DNA from: Thinopyrum elongatum
Lineage: Eukaryota; Streptophyta; Magnoliopsida; Poales; Poaceae
DNA length: 64,000 bases
NCBI GenBank assembly: GCA_011799875.1
Contig: CM022302.1
Span: 520,795,229 to 520,859,228 of the forward strand
Reading direction: 5' to 3'
Part shown: in pieces, positions 43,382-56,418 of the stretch
How the letters are laid out: each line of letters opens with the position of its first letter
How positions within the stretch are numbered: position 1 is the stretch's first letter
The notes under the pieces: model-generated
The model's input: only the letters and a program-made list of their open reading frames with translations
Database searches by the model: none
What the model was told of the DNA's origin: nothing
Made by a program: the position numbers and the translations under genes

Positions 43382-43788
43382 GAGCTCCATGGATTCTTTT
43401 ATTTTTTAAAAAATCAAAAATTAAACTTTTTAATTTCAAAAAATTCTATAAAAATATGCAAGTATACAAATATGAAATGTGTATGTGAGCAAAATTTCAG
43501 GATGAAATACCTTGAAATGTGACATGTACAAAAAAAAATCATGGACTTTGAGGATGAATAGTATCATGTGTTGAAAAGCCTCAGAATTATGTTTTTTGCA
43601 CAGTCCTCATTTCAATGTATTTCGTCCTGAAAATTTACACACATGTATATTATGCCTCCATGTACGCCCTTAGTGACCTAAACGCTCTTATATTTCTTTA
43701 CGGAGGGAGTATATCTGTATTTTTCAGTTTTTTTAAAACATAAAAATATGAATTTTGAATTTTGTAAATGGAGGCCTGCATGGAGATC
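43382..43788. mobile_element. MITE (about 407 bp) with nested partial Stowaway
   Basis: Ends GAGCTCCATGG and GCATGGAGATC are inverted, followed inwards by AT-rich inverted tracts. It is absent from D3. A half Stowaway (AACGCTCTTATATTTCTTTA then CGGAGGGAGTA) lies at about 43665-43711 inside it. Confidence 0.6.
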
Positions 43789-44280
43789 CGCCTCCAAAAG
43801 CAATTTTCGAGATTGGTTTCTTTTGAGAAGAAAATATGCGTGAGCTCAGCTCAGAAAATATAATAGCAGAATATTTAGATTCCTGATGGGATCCGTAGAC
43901 GTACGTATGTACTGCACCACGAAGAAGAATACAACATATGCGAGTACGCTACTGACAGTGAGTTTGGTCCATTTGCGTGTCCACGTTCGGTTTAATTTCA
44001 GAGTGAAGGTTGACACAAATTTTAAGCTAAAAAACGGAACAACTTTCCCTGCGTTGAATTTGATCCATGTAATGTGGCTTCCCCACTGTTCCGATGTACA
44101 CTTGACCGTGTTCGTAGAACAGCGCGACGTGGAGGAAGAATTTAATTACGCGTGAAACTGACCTTAAGCTAAGTTAAACCGGTTTACACTTTACACGCAC
44201 GAAACTGACAGGAAAAACGTCGTCTTCGGAGTTCGGTTACACACATGCGTCGTCCCGGGCCTTGCGGCGAGCGGCGAGCT

Positions 44281-44287
44281 TATATAA
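44281..44287 (+). promoter_or_regulatory. TATA box of SRP3
   Basis: TATATAA in GCTTATATAACGGGGAGC, 126 bp before the start codon. The surrounding block (ACACACATGCGTCGTC upstream, GCCAGGACTCCCGACG downstream) is conserved at SRP4. Confidence 0.7.
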
Positions 44288-44412
44288 CGGGGAGCGCGCC
44301 CCCCGAGAATGCCAGGACTCCCGACGCCATCCACCCGCAGCCACCGGCCCTGATCTGAGCTCCGACGAGAAGCCAGCAAAGAATCCAAGAAGAGTCAGAC
44401 GTCCAAGCCACC

Positions 44413-44793
44413 ATGGCGAACCCATCCACGAGCTTGAGGTCGTCGTGCGCGGCTCCCGGTGGCAGTAAGCCTAAGCTCACCTGCCTCTGCTCGCCGACCA
44501 ACCACCCGGGCTCCTTCCGCTGCAGTCGCCACCGGAGCCCGCTGTCGTCGTCAGGCCGCGCCTCGCAGCAGGCCGCGCCAACGTCGGGCGCAAGCGCGAC
44601 GGGGCGCGGCGAGGGGATCCTCAGGAACAGCGGCGTCGTCGCGGGCGGCAGGACCGCCAAGGGCCGGTCCGTCCTGCGCGCGCACCTTCTGCGGCTGGTC
44701 AGCCCTCCGTCCTCCGGCGGCAACGACCACCGCCGCTGCCGCGACTTCAAGCCCCGCCCGTCCAGGCTGGGCCGCCTCGCCGCGATCGCGTGA
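44413..44793 (+). CDS. SRP3: small serine-rich protein with CxC-H-C-H motif (126 aa)
   Basis: The start sits in a plant-like context (CCACCATGGCG) and is conserved with SRP4. The core CLCSPTNHPGSFRCSRH lies at residues 24-40. The C-terminal block SVLRAHLLRLVSPPSS, HRRCRDFKPRPSRL (about 88-120) is the family's second conserved region. The protein is basic and Ser/Gly/Ala-rich, with no signal peptide or membrane segment. It is shorter than SRP1 at the N-terminus and forms a separate subgroup with SRP4. The coding region is intact, single-exon and very GC-rich compared with its AT-rich surroundings. Molecular function is unknown. Confidence 0.82.
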   Translation: MANPSTSLRSSCAAPGGSKPKLTCLCSPTNHPGSFRCSRHRSPLSSSGRASQQAAPTSGASATGRGEGILRNSGVVAGGRTAKGRSVLRAHLLRLVSPPSSGGNDHRRCRDFKPRPSRLGRLAAIA

Positions 44794-44900
44794 CCCGGCT
44801 GCTCTGCTTCGCAGCTCGTACTAGCTAGGCTTAGCTCACTAGTGGCGGACGGTGCGCCTCTTATTTCGCGCGCACCGACGAATGGATCGGGACATCGGGT

Positions 44901-45440
44901 ACTACTCCTAGAACCAAGGCTTCTTTAGTACTGTCATGAACTGATGGAGTGATGAGGGATCTGTACACATGTTCCCTGTAATTCTTTCAGAGAAATGGAA
45001 CAGTTTATGTTTATCTGCGTCTTTATTTGTGTTGTTTTGGGGATTTACTTATATCTGGTGGCAACTATAAAGACCAGTTCGACTGATTCCTAGCTAGAAC
45101 TGTTCAGGCACACAAAGGTTTGTTTTATCGGATATGCTATACGCCATGATTTTACACAAAGTTTCATGTGTTTTTCTTTTCTTTTTATGCTAATGTCATT
45201 AGTCAATTCTCATGTAGATGAGAGCTAGCCTCAGCCATGTTTTATTTTGTTTCGGTGCTGCTCATCAAGGGAGAAGATTTCTTGCTATTACCTCACATTG
45301 ACTAATGACATTTTGTTACTCACTTAAGTGAAAACATTGCCGCTTAATGTAAACCATGGCATTTAGGCCCCCAATAATCAGGCTATAAAAAACTTAGAGA
45401 TAGTGTGTTAGGCGGTGGCAATTAATTCCAAGAAAATTAT
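44901..45440. other. Intergenic DNA downstream of SRP3
   Basis: Probable SRP3 3' UTR (to about 45010), then AT-rich DNA without recognised features. Confidence 0.4.
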
Positions 45441-45442
45441 GA

Positions 45443-45867
45443 GGTTTGTAACTCGGGAAAATATCATATGGAAACCAACTTTCATTGAAAACCACATAAA
45501 AAAGATGTTTTGAAGTTCCAAAAAAAATCTGATTTTTTTATTGGAAGTTACGAGGGTGATGTTCTATCACTACCATGCGAAATTCCAAGTTTAAACACAT
45601 TACGGGACGGGAGTTATGAAAATAACAAATCAACATTGAATAGGGCCAAACAGTAACATCACTATTTGTTGCTGAATTTGTTTTTTTTTTGTCATTGCTC
45701 ACATTTCGTAATGTGTTACAACTTGAAATTTCGCGTGGCAATGAAACATCACCCTCTTAACATCCCATATTGTTTTTCAGATTTTTTCAAAACTTTTAAA
45801 CGTGATTTCGATGAAGTTTTGTTTGAATGTTGGTTTCATGTGATATTCTCCCTTGTAACTCAAGGCG
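45443..45867. mobile_element. Foldback MITE with about 190-bp arms
   Basis: The left arm (GTAACTCGGGAAAATATCAT, GAAACCAACTTTCATTG, GGGTGATGTTCTATCACTAC, AACACATTACG) is matched in inverse by the right arm (CGTAATGTGTT, GGCAATGAAACATCACCC, ATGTTGGTTTCATGTGATAT, TTGTAACTC). Arms are about 75-80 % alike by eye. No target duplication was fixed. Confidence 0.75.
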
Positions 45868-46139
45868 GCCTGCAGGCAAAGGACACATCCGGAAATTGTA
45901 TCAGATGCTCGCACGGGGGCTGGGGGGCACTCTCAAGGCCTGACCATGCTAGCCTTAGGTGGGTTTCCCCTCTTACATGGCTTCGTGATTTCCTTGAAAA
46001 AGATTGTCTAATTCTTCTATATTTTTTTATCTCTTTGAAACGTTCTCAAAGCCAAAAATATCATTTAATGATTAGAAACACTGGTCGCTGATCTCTCGCA
46101 AAATCAACTTTTAACTGCCTATTTTGACATTGATTTTCT

Positions 46140-47904
46140 TCGAAATAGTTGCAATGGATCGATCTATATGTTCTCTGGATCCCTTACAGGGCTCCACTGA
46201 AAGAGAAAATGAGAATTCAATGTATCGAATCAAAGTTTGTTACCTACATTAATTAATTTGTCCTAGCCACGGTAGCTGGCTGGGTGGATATGAAATGGTA
46301 CATTTTTTTACTAACAAAATCGGTAGCTACATATGCATACAATCGTAGTCGGTGCAAAGGAAACCCGGTAATTTGAAATGGTTCATGGGAAATTAGTGGC
46401 GGACCAAGATAAAAGATTTAACAATGTGAAAATTTTAAACTCAAAGTGCCAAATTTATTTAACACGTGTTGTTTCAAATCATGGACATTTTAAACAACAT
46501 GTGTGCTAAGAAAGGATAACTTTTTAAACTGCTGAGTTTCGTACCAGTAGGACCCCAACCCCCATCACCGCCTCGCTACCGCTTCCCTTTCCATGTCGCC
46601 GCTTGCGTGTTCCTTCCTTTCTCCCCCCTCTCCGCCTAACGTATGTGTTAACGATGTGCTGATATGTTACTGCACATCACAATCGATGCTAAATAAACAT
46701 GGTTGGAAATGAAAATGGTTCACAAAAAAAAAGTTAAATACGACTCATTATACTTTTCTTCTCACCGGAACAATCATGACTGCATGAGTTTTCCATGGAC
46801 TGGATATCCATGTGAGAATTAGTGTGGACAAAGTTTCGTGGCAACTTCGTGAACAACACGTGCTAAAAAACTAAGCAACAAATGAGATTGTTTGACCATC
46901 AAATTGATGAAAAATGAGTATGATGCATATGGTGATTTTCCAAGAAGATCTATTTGTCTCTATATTTGATAGGACAAGCCGCGACTGTCTCCCCATACCC
47001 AACCTTCCACTGCCCATCAACTTCCACATAATCTTCTCGCGGCCCTCAGTTGCTCATATTGCTATACTGTGTCCTTCACCTATTCACCCTCACCTCATCG
47101 ACATCCCTTCCTCGTCATAGTCTGAACCCCTTCTTTCTCCTCCCCAGATATGGCCACCACTAGCGCGTTTAGCTGGAGCACCATTTTCCCGATCAAGCAT
47201 AACTATAAGCCGCGGCAAGCCATATCGTAGGAAGTTTCATAAAACTTTTACCCTTTTTGGGATGGAGGTGGAGGATTTACCATGCAAGAATAGGTTCAGG
47301 GTTCATCATCCATATTTTCGGCTGAACTAAGCTTGGATTCGATCGATCAAGCCAAACTCACTAGAAAGAATAACAAAAACTAAGACGACTCATCGTTGCA
47401 TTGTGGTATAATGCAAGCCTAAGAAACATCTGCTAAACAATGAGTCATTTTACTTTCTCAATGACAACAACACAATCATTGAATTTTATTAGAAGAAAAA
47501 TGTACGAGAGACCAACAAAGCTCGACTACTTAGCGCAAAAACAATCGAAGAAATTCAGAACCAAAATAGTAATATAGTTAAACTAGGTTAAGGCACCAAC
47601 ACAACATCGGCGCCGAACTAAACAAAATACAACCAATACAACATTGCTAGTTGCGTTATCTTCGTCGCGATTGCACTCATGATCCGATGACCCTGACTCT
47701 GACACAACATTTCCACGGGGATGCACACCAGTCCGTCACACCATTGCCTAGCGTCGGGCATATGTACATGAACCACCTTTACGTTGACCACATCATGCAT
47801 TTTGCATGATATTATTTACTATATCGACCGAACAACCAAGTTTTGATGCCTATGTATACCATTGTATGTTCTAGGGATGCATCATGCATGTCTCAGTGGT
47901 GACT
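46140..47904. repeat. Tandem-array segment X3
   Basis: Diverged copy of X2 and X1: ACAGGGCTCCACTGAAAGAG, GAAACCCGGTAATTTGAAA, ATGCATATGGTGATTT, ACATAATCTTCTCGC, GAGACCAACAAAGCTCGAC. No conserved coding frame is seen. Confidence 0.65.
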
Positions 47905-49462
47905 TGATACGTCTCCAACGTATCTATAATTTTGCTTGTTCCATGCTGTTATATTTATCAATCTTGGATGTTTTATATTCATTTTATAGCAACTTTATAT
48001 CATTTTTTGAGACTAACCTATTGATATAGTGCCCAGTGCCAGTTGTTGTTCTTTGCTTGTTTTTTACTTCGCAGAATATCCCTATCAAACGGAGTCCAAA
48101 CGCAGCGAAACTTTTTGAAGATTTTTTTTGGACCAGAACACAAGTTGGGGGCCAAGGAAGAACCAGAGGGGAGGCCTGTGGGGCTCACAAGACACCAGGG
48201 CGTGCCCAGGAGCCCAGGCGCGCCCTGGTGGGTTGTGGGGCCCACGGGGGTCTCCTGCACCGCCTCTTCTCCCTATAAATTCCCAAATATTCCAGAAACC
48301 CTAGGGGAGTCGACGAAACACAATTCCAACCGCCGCAAGTTCCAGAACCACGAGATCCAATTTAACACCATCACGGAGGGGTTCATCATCCTCATTGGTG
48401 CCTCTCCGATGATATGTGAGTAGTCCACCATAGACCTGCGGGTCTGTAGGCAGTAGCTAGATGGCTTCTTCTCTCTTTTTGATTCTCAATACAATTGTCT
48501 CTTGTAGATCTATTTGATGTAATGACTTTTTGCGATGTGTTTATTGGGATCCGATGAAGTTTGAGTTTATGATCAGATTTATATCCATGAAAGTTATTTG
48601 AGTCTTCTTTGATCTCTTATATGCATGATTATTTATAGCCTCGTATTTCTTCTCCGAATATTTGGTTTAGTTAGGCCAACTAGATTGATTTTTCTTACAA
48701 TGGGAAGAGGTGCTTTGTGATGGGTTCGATATTGCGGTGTCCTCTCCCAGTGACAGAAGGAGCAGCGAGGCACGCATGTATCGTTGCTATTAAGGATAAC
48801 AAGATGGGGTCTATTCCTACATGAATAGATCTTGTCTACAACATGTCATTGTTCTTATTGTATTACTCCGTTTCTCCATGAACTTAATACACTAGATGCA
48901 TGCTGGATAGCGGTTGATGTGTGAAGTAATAGTAATAGATGCAGGCAGGAGTCGGTCTACTAATTTTGGACGTGATGCATATGATATCGTCATAATTATT
49001 TGTTCTTCTATCAATTGCCCAACAGTAATTTGTTTACCCACCGTGTGCTATTTTCTCGAGAGAAGCCACTACTGAAATCTACGGCCCCCGGGTCTATCTT
49101 TTATCATATTTGCTTTCTGATCTATTTTTTGCCACTTTTATTTTCAGATCTATTATTCCAAAAACCCAAAAATACCTTGCTGCACTTTTTCTTTACTTAT
49201 TTTATTTTGTGTTTTAGGGAGATCTATTTATCCAAACTCATACAACCCAATCTATCTTTTTTCCGAGGAGGGACTGACAACCCCTCTTACGCGTCGGGTT
49301 GCAAGTATTTGTTCTTTGTGTGCAGGTACCGTTTAAATAGTGTTGCTTGGTTCTCCTACTGGATTGGTACCTTGGTTTCACAACTGAGTGAAATACTTAC
49401 CGTTGATGTGCTGCATCGTCCCTTACTCTTTGGGGAAATACCGACGTAGTCTAGCCACGTCA
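47905..49462. mobile_element. Solo LTR, Gypsy Sabrina-like (1.56 kb)
   Basis: It opens TGATACGTCTCCAACGTATC and closes GGGGAAATACCGACGTAGTC...ACGTCA, the characteristic ends of a widespread Triticeae LTR of about 1.5 kb. Internal retroviral domains are absent. Flanks TGACT and TCCTC do not form a target duplication, so one end may have been altered or this is a recombinant LTR. Confidence 0.8.
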
Positions 49463-52400
49463 TCCTCTGTTCCAAACTACTTAAAATTGTAGCTTTATTA
49501 TATGTTGAACATCATTAAGTTTTGCTTAGTATACATAAGATTATGCTAGTATTTACGTCAAATATATGTATAGCATGAAATAACTAAGACCTTTCTCATC
49601 ACTTAACTCCGACTTGAAGGGTACCAGCTCCAACTCGTGGTTTGCTCTCCTATTTGCTGATGTCAATGCCTGACAAGCAATTAGCCAGGTGCTCTGCTCA
49701 CTCCTGAAATATTGTGTACCTTTTTTGCAAGGGCAACTCAAAACGTAAGATTTCCTCACTTGTGAATGCATGATCAATGAGACACTTCATGTCAAACAAA
49801 CTCATCGACTGCATTGGGAGATGTGACATACGCACATATGAAATTAACCTCGTGATATTTTCTGAAAGTATCTCCTAATGTCGATTGGCTCTACGAAAAC
49901 TGAAAAGCAAAATAAGATATCGCGACAGTGCCATCTTCAATCCATGGAAATCAATGTCCCTGTTCCAATCGTCCACACCCTTCTACCGGCTGGTTTGTGA
50001 AACCATCCTTAACTCTTATGTCATTCATCACATGACTGGGATGTTTTTTTACCTTGATTTTTCTGGACCAGTTGCATGCAATATGTTTATTTAAACTCGT
50101 GCTTATTTTTCTTGGTCTTTTGGTTCTCTTTCAAGGGCTCCACTAGAAAAACAACTGGAAGCTAGATTTCAAATCGTTTATTCAATGACAAGATATACAC
50201 TCGATGGATCACCGTTCACGTAGTCACAGCCATTCCACGTAATTGGGCTAGCTCTTTTCATCAATTTTCGGTACAGTTCGTGCACACATACTAAGCAAGT
50301 AGGAGTAGCAACGTGTACCTGCTCTGCCTGCACATCGTGGTCACTATTACATCAAAGATGGAGCGATCTTAATTACTTATAATCAAATTACAACCGCTCA
50401 AGTTTTCAACATTGGGTGGAGAGGATATTCGCAACAGACTTGTGTCGGCAGATATTTCAGTCAAAAAATCTAATTGTCAGAAGAATCCGTGACAAAGATC
50501 TAGGGTAATAAATCATCCGAAGACCAAATAAAACGGACTGCGACGCACAAAGAAAAGGAAAAAAAACCTAGGTTAAGTACTTAAATTTCTCCAGCCGGCG
50601 TCACTCTGGATTGCAGGAGATGTCTATCTCTGCATTCTTTAGATTACTCAACTTGCTTAATATATGGGTGGTTTTCGATCATTCAGACACCGGGCGCATG
50701 ATTATATAAATAATCACTAGCGTTTAGCGGAAACGCTGCGTGCCGGGGACGAGAACTCCTAAGAATCCAGCATCAACTCCAGTCTGGCCGCAGATTTAAT
50801 CACAGCGCGCGTCACAGAACATTTGTTCTAGAATGTGGCCCGTGGAGGGTAAAGAAGTCATGCACCTGTTGATCTTTTATGTTTGAGGTGTGTGTTTGTA
50901 AATTAATCTGAGCTATATGTAATCGTTTTCACGGCTACTTTGTTCTCTCCGTAAACACGTCTTATTTAACTTGACACAATGATCCTGCGTTCACACGCTG
51001 ATCATGCTTCTAGCTCTATCCTAATCAAGCTCACATCACGGAGATTAATTCTTCCCATTTCTCTAAGGGGGCCTTTTGGTGAACTCAGAAATTTTCATGT
51101 TACTTGTAGCTATTGCTAGCGGCCATGCCATAGGAGATCCCATCTATCAGGTAGTTTTCATCACAGCTGCGTCGAGAGGAAATTTTGGCGGGTAAGATGT
51201 AGTTGTCCCTGTCCAAAGATGTTTGCCTGCCCCTTCCAGGCTAATAAGATCACCATCACCTTAATTTCGGCTTCACATGTCATCTCGATCTGCAGGCATG
51301 GCCGGCCATATGACCCTGGCCCATGCAGCTACCCACCGGTACGATTCTGTTTGGGATAAATTTCCCGGAAATTTCTAATGTTTTGGATAAGCATTTGTAA
51401 GAAAAGGACACGATTGATAGTCATCTGCAATTAAGCTGTTGCTGGCTGGAGGAAAGCTGGTCCTGCGGGAAGTTTTTGTCTCCAGATGGCGGCCTGACCA
51501 ATTCTACACTTGCATGGCCCATGACATGGTACAGACATCGAGTTAACCCTTTGTTAAGAATGCTGGTTAGATCGCGTGTATAGTTTACTCACCGGCTGAT
51601 CTGATCGCCTAGGTTAAGTCGATGGAGGGTGTGATTACTTTGAAGAAAATTTACTAGTATAGGCGCGTCACATTCAGACTCAGGGACTATTTATCTCTGC
51701 TTCTAGAACAGTATGCTGGGTAACTTTTTCTTCGACAATGAATTAATCTGTGCTCCTTGTGGTACTAATATAAGGTAATTCAGGCCGATCGAGCAAGCAG
51801 ATGACCATGAGAGCGATCGTGTAATTATCTCGAGATAAACAAATTCTGCATGCACGGTTGAACCAAGCTTCTTCGCTGTATTATTACGCAGCATTGAAAT
51901 ACTAGTAGTGTATTGTAAGTTCGCCTGTAAAGTAAAGCACAAGTCGTGGTCGTGGAAGTGTCGTCTCACGTTAAGACTCCGAAGTTTTGGCTAACCACCA
52001 ATGATCACACTAATCAAGTAATCGGATGACTAAGATGCATCACTAGTCTAGCCTAGTTAAGGCTCCTAATTCACTAATCGGTTGTATTTCTGAAGTTCTG
52101 AAACTGAATTGCTAGTTCTTGGTCGATCCTTCGATACATGACACATCACACGTGCATGCATATGTTGATCTGAGTCTGACTGTACATGCACGCGATGACA
52201 AGGACGATCGACATGCATGTATATGCAGTCATATTTTTTTTCTTTTTTTCCGAAAAGGGGCTTGAATCCCTGGCCTCTGCATCAGAGCGATGCATACGGC
52301 CATATTATTAACAATCCAAAGGTTCAACAAAAGTCATCAGGTCTCAAAACAAAGCAGAAAAAAGGCTCACTAAGAGCTAACAAAATACAGGGAAGCCACA

Positions 52401-55400
52401 ACCGACCGGCATTAAAAAAAAAGATAGGAACACTAAATGCCTATCCTATTACATGACCGCCATCCAAACCGGTTGAAGATAGCTCGTGCTACCGTCTCCC
52501 ATCGAATAGATGCAGTAAACAAACGCTCCCTGGCCTCCGTCGGAGTGAGTAGCGACCACATACGGATCAGTGCCGTGGCTCGGAAAATAACCTGCAAGAT
52601 ATGAATATTTGTTGTTCTGTTAAAAACCAAATCGTTTCTGCAGTTCCAGATTGCCCATAATAAAGCACATACTCTTATACGAATATGTCTCGCTGTTTCT
52701 GAATCTATCCCGTCAAGTCACGTCCCAAATAACGTGTTGATAGAATTCGGAGGAGTAATATTAAAGGCTATGTGCACCGACCGCCACAATTTTTTTGCCA
52801 AAGGACAGTCAAGAAAGAGGTGTTTGATGGATTCATCACTATCACAGAAACTACATCTTGTAGATCCTGTCCAGTTACGTTTTACCAAATTATCCTTAGT
52901 TAAAATTACTTGTTTATGGACAAACCACATAAACACTTTAATTTTCAAAGGTACCTTGACTTTCCAAATATGTTTAGAACTAGGAATAGAGCTAGAGTTG
53001 ATAATATCCAAATACATGGATTTAACCGAAAACTCTCCCTTCTTAGTTAGTTTCCAGCGCAACTGATCGGGCTGTTGAGATAGCTGAACATCCATCAACC
53101 TTCTCACGAGATGGAGCCAGGCTTCCCAACGGTTTCCCGCTAGCGTCTTCCTAAACTGAATATTGAGAGGGGTGGACTGAAGTACTGTTGCAACGTAGGC
53201 GTCTCTTCGCTGAACAATACTATAGAGAGAGGGATATTGGACTACAAGGGGCGTCTCCCCTAGCCACGTATCCTCCCAGAATCTCGTGGTAGTACCATTT
53301 CCAACAATAAACTTTGTCCTGTTGAAAAAGACTGATTTAACTCTCATCAATCCTTTCCAAAAAGGCGAGTCAGTCGGCCTCACCGACACCTGGGACAAGG
53401 TTTTGGATTGAAGGTACTTATTGTGGAGAATCTGAGCCCAAGTGGCATCCGTCTCTACAGATAGCTTATACAACCACTTGCTGAGAAGACATCTGTTCTT
53501 TACCTCTAAATTTTCGATACCGAGGCCCCCTTGGTCTTTCGGCCTACAGATGATGTCCCACTTAGCGAGTCTGTACTTTCGTTTGAGTTCATCGCTCTGC
53601 CAGAAGAAGCACGATCGATAGAAATCAAGCCTTTTCCGGACACCAACTGGTACCTCAAAAAAGGACAAGAGAAACATAGGCATACTCGTGAGAACCGAGT
53701 TAATAAGAATTAGTCGGCCTCCGTATGACATAAGATTGCCCTTCCAGCAGCTTAATTTTTTCTCAAATCGATCCTCAATGCACTTCCATTCTCTATTTGT
53801 AAGCTTGCGATGGTGGATTGGTATACCCAAGTACGTGAAGGGTAAAGCTCCCAATTCGCACCCGAACAATTGTTTGTAAGCGTCTTGTTCATCTTTAACT
53901 CTACCGAAGCAGAACAATTCGCTTTTATGGAAGTTAATTTTTAACCCAGTCAATTGTTCGAACAAGCATAACACCAGCTTCATGTTCCTTGCTTTTGCCA
54001 AGTCATGCTCCATGAAGATGATAGTATCATCAGCGTACTGTAGGATGGACACACCTCCGTCAACTAAATGCGGAACGAGGCCACCTACCTGGCCAGCATC
54101 CTTAGCCCTTCCTATTAAAATTGTCAACATATCGACCACTATGTTGAACAGAATATGTGACATCGGATCTCCTTGCCTGAGACCTTTGTGTGTCTGGATG
54201 TAATGACCTATGTCATCGTTCACTTTAATTCCAACACTTCCTTTTTGCGTTAACGATTCCACCTAGTTTCTCCACGCCAGATCGAAACCCTTCATACGCA
54301 AGGCCTGTTGAAGAAATGGCCATTTGACCTTATCATACGCTTTCTCAAAATTCACTTTGAAAACTACCCCATCTAGTTTTTTCGTGTGGATTTCATGGAG
54401 TGTTTCATGTAGGACCACAACCCCTTCTAAGATGTTTCTATCCGGCATGAAAGCAGTCTGGGACGGTTGCACCACAGAATGCGCAATCTGTGTAAGCCTA
54501 TTAGTCCCAACCTTGGTGAAAATTTTGAAACTGACATTAAGAAGACAGATCGGCCTGAACTGCTCAATTCGCACGGCCTCTGTTTTCTTAGGAAGCAAAG
54601 TGATCGTTCCAAAATTCAAGTGAAACAACTAAAGCTGTCCCGCAAAAAAGTCATGGAACATCGGTAGCAAATCCCCCTTAATAATATGCCAGCACTTTTT
54701 ATAAAACTCTGCCGGAAAACCATCCGGCCCTGGAGCTTTATTATTCTTCATTTGTGCAATCGCTTCAAACACCTCTTTCTCCGAAAAAGGAGCGGTCAAA
54801 ATATAATTTTCAACCGCGGCAAGTTGAGGGACATCCTCAACCCTGGACTCATCCAAGGATACGGAATTATCCTCCGGAGGCCCAAACAGCTGCTTATAGT
54901 AATTGGTGATGTATAGTTTTAAGTTTTCCTGTCCTATAATCGTTCCTTCATCCTGCTCAAGCTGGAATATTCTCTTCTTTCGGTGCTTGCCATTCGCAAT
55001 CATATGAAAGAATTGGGTGTTATCATCCCCTTGGACAATTCTGCGTACTTTAGCTCGCAGTGCCCACTTCAGTTCCTCCTCTCGAAGCAGTGCTTTCAAT
55101 CTCATTTCTGCCTCCACTTTAGTTTCCAGCTCGCTGGTATCTAGGATGGAGGATTCAGCTTTTAGGTCTAGGGATTGAATAAGTATAAGGAGCCTTTCCT
55201 TTTCAACCTTATATATCCCACTCAAATGCTTAGCCCACCCACGTAAGAAACTTCGTAGGTGTCTTATCTTATTCTGCCATCTTTCAATATTCAACCTCCC
55301 TCCTGAATCTTTAGCCCATTCTCTTGCTATCAGATCCAGGAACCCTTCTCTTTCGAACCACGCTAATTCGAAAGAGAGTATGTTTTTCTATGATTTAGCT

Positions 55401-55745
55401 GAAGGGGCTCCACGCAAGCAGTAATCCAATAATGGAGCAAGTACTACTTCCTACACTCGTTGTCACTAAATAACAAAATGGTTAGGCACGACGGTAGTAC
55501 GAGAGCCGACGCGAAAGGCGGCCGGTCCGAGTCACGCCCGATTCACTCACGCAGCTACGTGGCTGCACGATTTAGAGATGTCGGCGTCGTCGATAAAACA
55601 ATACATGCGGGTAGTACGATTTTCGGCAGAAGGGCATGCTAGTGAGTGTTTTCCACCAATGTTGGAGTTTCTGGTTTGTTTTATAAGAACATATTGGTTT
55701 CTTTTGAGAAAGATAATATGATGAGCTCAGCTCTTGGAGCATGTG
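49463..55745 (+). repeat. Tandem-array segment D3 (interrupted by LINE)
   Basis: Collinear with D2 and D1: GGGTACCAGCTCCAACTCGT, ATCACCGTTCACGTAGTC, CGAGAACTCCTAAGAATCCA, AAGATGTTTGCCTGCCCCTT, GTCGTGGTCGTGGAAGTG. Homology to D2 resumes after the LINE at 55373 and stops near 55745. It resumes once more at 63085, so SRP4 belongs to this unit. Confidence 0.75.
52233..55372 (-). pseudogene. Antisense 5'-truncated LINE ORF2 with two in-frame stops
   Basis: Read on the minus strand from 55372, one frame runs to 52718 interrupted only by stops at 54629-54631 and 54263-54265. Blocks: LSFELAWFEREGFLDL, NKAPGPDGFPAEFYKK, FRPICLLNVSFKIFTKV, VNFEKAYDKVKWPFLQ, GLRQGDPMSHILFNIVVDM, YADD (in LQYADDTIIF), AKWDIICRPKDQGGLGI, then zf-RVT (WKVKVPLKIKVFMWFVH, CSFCDSDESIKHLFLDCP). 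The endonuclease domain is missing by 5' truncation. The left end is T-rich (52233-52250), the reverse of a poly(A). The catalytic residues are intact, so inactivation is mainly by the two stops and the truncation. Confidence 0.92.
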
Positions 55746-55777
55746 TTGCAGACGGAAACATAGATGTGGGGTATTAG
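55373..55777. other. D3 promoter-distal flank
   Basis: Matches 43020-43860 of D2 (CCACGCAAGCAGTA, GAGAGCCGACGCG, GTACGATTTTCGG, GGTTTCTTTTGAGAA). It lacks the MITE found in D2. No gene. Confidence 0.6.
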
Positions 55778-56418
55778 GGGCGCATTTGGTAGCCCGTATA
55801 TAGGCCAACCAGGCCCGCGCGAAAAGATAATGGGTTGTTTGGTTGTTTCCGTTTACTGTTCACTGTTGGGTCAGCATCGCACGGAACTTAAAGCAGTTAC
55901 CAACTAGTCGGGCTGAGTTGAGCCACATTGAGCGCATATGGTGGGCCCCTTGCACGAGAGTATGCCAGTGCGATGCGAGCTAGTATACAGCTTGTACTTG
56001 CTATCTTTTCCTACCTCCACTAAACTCCTCTCTAATCTTCTTTCTTGCTTGTCCCTTCTAATCTACACTACAGTGCTTCGATTTGATATAAGCTCTACAC
56101 GACAAAGATGCACATCGATTTTACGGTTCCATTCAGGTGATTGGTTCGTAATTTCGTCAACCGTAAATGCTTAATTTTTTCATCGCGCACGGTCGACCGC
56201 TTGAAATTTCCTTTGACCAGTAGATTCATCATGTAGTTTCATATGACTTTCGTGTTGTATATTTTCTGTTTCGACGATCGTAGATGAGTAGATCTATATT
56301 TTCCTAATGAACTGTACATATGCATATGTGTGATATGTTATATGTGTGATATGTTTTATAACACTCCTTAATCTCCTTCATTCCTTCTAATCCTCCTCTC
56401 GGCCTCCTCTCTCCCGTC

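Larger units (their letters stand above)
39874..44900 (+). repeat. Tandem-array segment D2 (ends in SRP3)
   Basis: Aligned with D3 (49463-55745, then 63085 on): GGCACCAACTTCAACTCGTGG, AGCTCTCTGGCCGGCATGA, TTAAGCTGCTGCTGGCTGGA, GTCGTGGTCGTGGAAGTG, AATAACAAAATGGTT and GAGCTCAGCTC. It carries a solo LTR and a MITE that D3 lacks. Confidence 0.75.
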
